Origin: Candidatus Saccharibacteria bacterium UBA1103
GTDB lineage: Bacteria > Patescibacteriota > Saccharimonadia > Saccharimonadales > Saccharimonadaceae
Assembly: GCA_002313515.1 (NCBI GenBank)
Contig: DCBQ01000001.1
Span: 1-7,122, forward strand
Direction of reading: 5' to 3'
Length of the DNA: 7,122 bases
Below, in pieces: positions 6,401 to 7,122 of this stretch (position 1 is the first letter of the stretch; every line of letters starts with the position of its first letter). Position numbers and translations under genes: made by a program. The notes below the pieces were generated by a model. It was given only the letters and a program-made list of their open reading frames with translations, was not told the DNA's origin and ran no database searches.

Positions 6401-6750
6401 CACGATTTACTGTCATCATAGTTGCGCTTAAAGTCGTTCACATTCATATTTTGCGCTAGGAATAGTGCAGTACGTCCTGCCCCGTCCTTACCAAAGCAGC
6501 CAATTATGTCGTCGCCCGAATCCCCCGACGAGGTCAAATTATCCAACGAAATATTCTTAAACTTAGAACATTGTTTGACCGCCTTGTCACGACTATAGAG
6601 ACCAGTTAGCGGAAGAGCTGCCGCCTTGACACTCTGATTACAAAAAGATACGATCGTTAGAACAGTTGCTGCGACTACCAGGCATGCGCCAGCTAGCACT
6701 TTTAATAAGCGTGCATCTGTAAATAGTCTCCGTTTCATTGTCTCTATCAT
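3418..6750 (-). CDS. Large VirB6/TrbL-like type IV secretion membrane protein
   Basis: The 1110-residue protein has an Arg/Lys-rich start and a hydrophobic segment (15-36) ending in VKAAA, either a cleavable signal peptide or an anchor. Residues 45-310 form a polar domain with 14 cysteines (61, 85, 118, 140, 171, 189, 200, 209, 256, 265, 271, 283, 297, 307) and a charged coiled-coil-like stretch at 243-261. Seven further hydrophobic segments follow (about 346-366, 384-408, 436-457, 457-480, 482-503, 511-535, 549-576). The block around LLPNTTKWYKQWFNTLL (500-516) is typical of VirB6/TrbL-type channel proteins of conjugation-like systems. A basic stretch (590-625) then places a tail of about 490 residues in the cytoplasm, with an Ala/Pro linker (786-822) and coiled-coil-like helices (950-995). 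By family, it would form the inner-membrane part of a translocation channel. The ATG at 6750 lacks a ribosome binding site; the ATG at 6738 gives MKRRLF and is equally possible. It follows the upstream gene by 24 bases. Confidence 0.75.
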   Translation of the reverse strand: MIETMKRRLFTDARLLKVLAGACLVVAATVLTIVSFCNQSVKAAALPLTGLYSRDKAVKQCSKFKNISLDNLTSSGDSGDDIIGCFGKDGAGRTALFLAQNMNVNDFKRNYDDSKSWCRLYTDNDASKNNQINQYTHTSCPKLVSAEKEQSGEQEEAKEQAGAGVFYDTVCGKVEDLSSPMASSQRSKCVANIDTAYKNCNKKTDVPTCIYDRLASGNNLGLLLGLSRDDAIKQLEAAWSQSKEDQKEEEKKQKQCLEQKQYSSCSTSDLCSQAGGNWEAGACNSPTGVTTTTSNACKQATFGWVLCPLSQGLGSLVDGAYSLVSGTLLEIDSLNIFQGSAFSAYKMFLPIANIMLAIMFLLIIYSEATGNGFGALSNYSIKKLLPKLVVYAILVNVSWWICAAAVDISNILGANLTSMFGKTADSLQQAIGPTAGWASLALMAIAGAGGLYAIASMALFLPLAICALVAIAIVFLLIILRNSLIILLCVIAPIAIVLALLPNTTKWYKQWFNTLLSILLVYPTVSLLFGACRLASSLMTSAGSGFSDFVMDVAAAAVSVIPLLAAPYMVIKLIGAVPGIGGTVAGMASKAMKSRTNKTKQAAKRGYRDSGLRRRVNKAKGAVARGYLQTPMGRHDPTAALRLAASGGLADEEADKETMKRATDMLGVYSIGEQKIIAKTGKDVKGNNVDVNVWRAAIREHGEKFDYDDNVTFANALHDFRERKKRSGLNDEDLDLGQDGEFTLLQKDALEAIKKSKHSMVPGSKNIHVARGNAMLDVSEDATAWAPGATPAAAPAASATPPAAPVAAGASPAAAAAAPASSSIIYREEVIKKLDSVSAQQFDSSDPAAVGSFIGGAAMALSGRATAPGDDEPDENYERAKREASAHVLDAAIDSMDRSQAGLTKPMPEKKQDAMQQIVDDGVKGKTEELAADKSGEKLARAISETTADGRKSQLDRLRDDQLAHTSDIKSGKKQLDKAQKDMDMKLAETADNYLSKHANGAAAATAGAVPTPLGLKVQSEMQRIRHDGTERRMNTLHVSDMTTLKNDGSVKFNYQKALSMYQKSGLGNQQQFDKVLYQKFARDGGYKGNATDRNLDAAMRKMQAAAGGP
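4285..4395 (-). other. Ala/Pro-rich low-complexity linker region in the membrane protein
   Basis: Residues about 786-822 of the VirB6-like protein consist almost entirely of Ala, Pro, Ser, Thr and Gly, including a run of six alanines. The corresponding DNA is GC-rich and triplet-repetitive, which also creates long spurious open frames on both strands. It separates a middle cytoplasmic region (about 600-785) from the C-terminal helical region, so it is probably a flexible hinge. Confidence 0.7.
5830..6570 (-). other. Cysteine-containing extracytoplasmic domain of the membrane protein
   Basis: This part codes for residues 61-307, between the N-terminal hydrophobic segment and the first channel segment. 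It carries 14 cysteines, an even number, at irregular spacing. With the basic segment at 590-625 inside and eight hydrophobic segments in total, this domain falls outside the cytoplasm, where such cysteines would probably form disulfides. I see no known domain signature. Confidence 0.55.
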
Positions 6751-6774
6751 ACCAAATCATAAGCAGTTATACCA

Positions 6775-7122
6775 CTAACTCGTTGGAGGCACTTGATACG
6801 TTCCGCGATCCAACTCGTACAGCAAGCGATCAGTATCCGGCCCAGCCAAAGCAGTTTGCGGCGTACCAGTCGAGCTCTGGCGGCGAGCAACATAGCTCTG
6901 CGCTGGTACCCGTAGCTTCTCCCGTATCACTGCCGAGGCAGCCTGCTGGCTATTGGATACCATAGGTATCGTAGTAGCTAACATACCAGTAGGCGTTGCA
7001 CCCGTTGAGCTTCCCGTCGTCGGAGCGGCTGGCGTTACAAATGACTGATAGGTCACCCCGCTATCCTGTCTTACCGCTGCATCCATACTAGCAGCAATAG
7101 TTTGCCCCCAACCATTAATTTC
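6775..7122 (-). CDS. C-terminal part of an unrecognised protein, open at the window edge
   Basis: The frame ends at TAG (6777-6775) and stays open to the last base, giving 115 visible residues. An internal ATG at 7086 could be a start, but the codons above it remain open (ending GWGQTIAAS before that Met) and no ribosome binding site precedes it, so this is more probably the end of a longer gene. The visible part is rich in Ala, Thr, Ser, Pro and Gln, has no cysteine and no membrane segment, and ends with a more ordered, charged stretch (PDTDRLLYELDRGTYQVPP). The 24-base gap to the VirB6-like gene on the same strand suggests one operon, so a part in the same secretion system is inferred. The family is not recognisable from this fragment. 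Confidence 0.65.
   Translation of the reverse strand, partial: EINGWGQTIAASMDAAVRQDSGVTYQSFVTPAAPTTGSSTGATPTGMLATTIPMVSNSQQAASAVIREKLRVPAQSYVARRQSSTGTPQTALAGPDTDRLLYELDRGTYQVPPTS

Noticed and set aside
1..7122. CRISPR array, tRNA, insertion sequence or transposase
   Set aside because: No regularly spaced repeats, cloverleaf sequences or transposase-like frames were seen.

Overview
The window looks like chromosomal DNA from a Candidate Phyla Radiation bacterium, most plausibly a Saccharibacteria (TM7)-type genome. This rests on protein style: a very large VirB6/TrbL-like polytopic membrane protein with a long Cys-containing extracytoplasmic domain, next to a compact recJ operon. I could not test the assignment by search, so it is moderate confidence. 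The standard genetic code fits all genes, base composition is intermediate, and Shine-Dalgarno sites are clear for some genes and absent or weak for others.

Layout. Positions 1-33 hold a short hairpin repeat at the window edge. Positions 34-386 have no gene but contain two palindromes, a roughly 120-base imperfect inverted repeat (165-284) and a weak candidate promoter. A single plus-strand gene (417-1130) encodes a 237-residue soluble protein that I do not recognise. It faces recJ convergently; the 116-base gap between them holds one terminator-like hairpin, one long GC hairpin and a second copy of the edge repeat.

Everything to the right is on the minus strand. Reading leftwards from the right end: the C-terminal part of an unrecognised protein (6775-7122, open at the window edge); 24 bases later the 1110-residue VirB6/TrbL-like protein (6750-3418); then a promoter region with a good extended -10 promoter; a 96-residue winged-helix protein (3296-3006); and, 40 bases on, recJ (2965-1247), a complete 5'-3' single-strand-DNA exonuclease.

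Functionally there are three units: a membrane or secretion operon running in from the right (partial gene plus VirB6-like channel protein), a regulator-recJ operon with its own promoter and a candidate operator just downstream of it, and an orphan plus-strand gene preceded by a highly structured intergenic region. The best candidates for something undescribed are the 120-base inverted repeat, the orphan gene, and the composite secretion protein with 14 extracytoplasmic cysteines and a cytoplasmic tail of about 500 residues.
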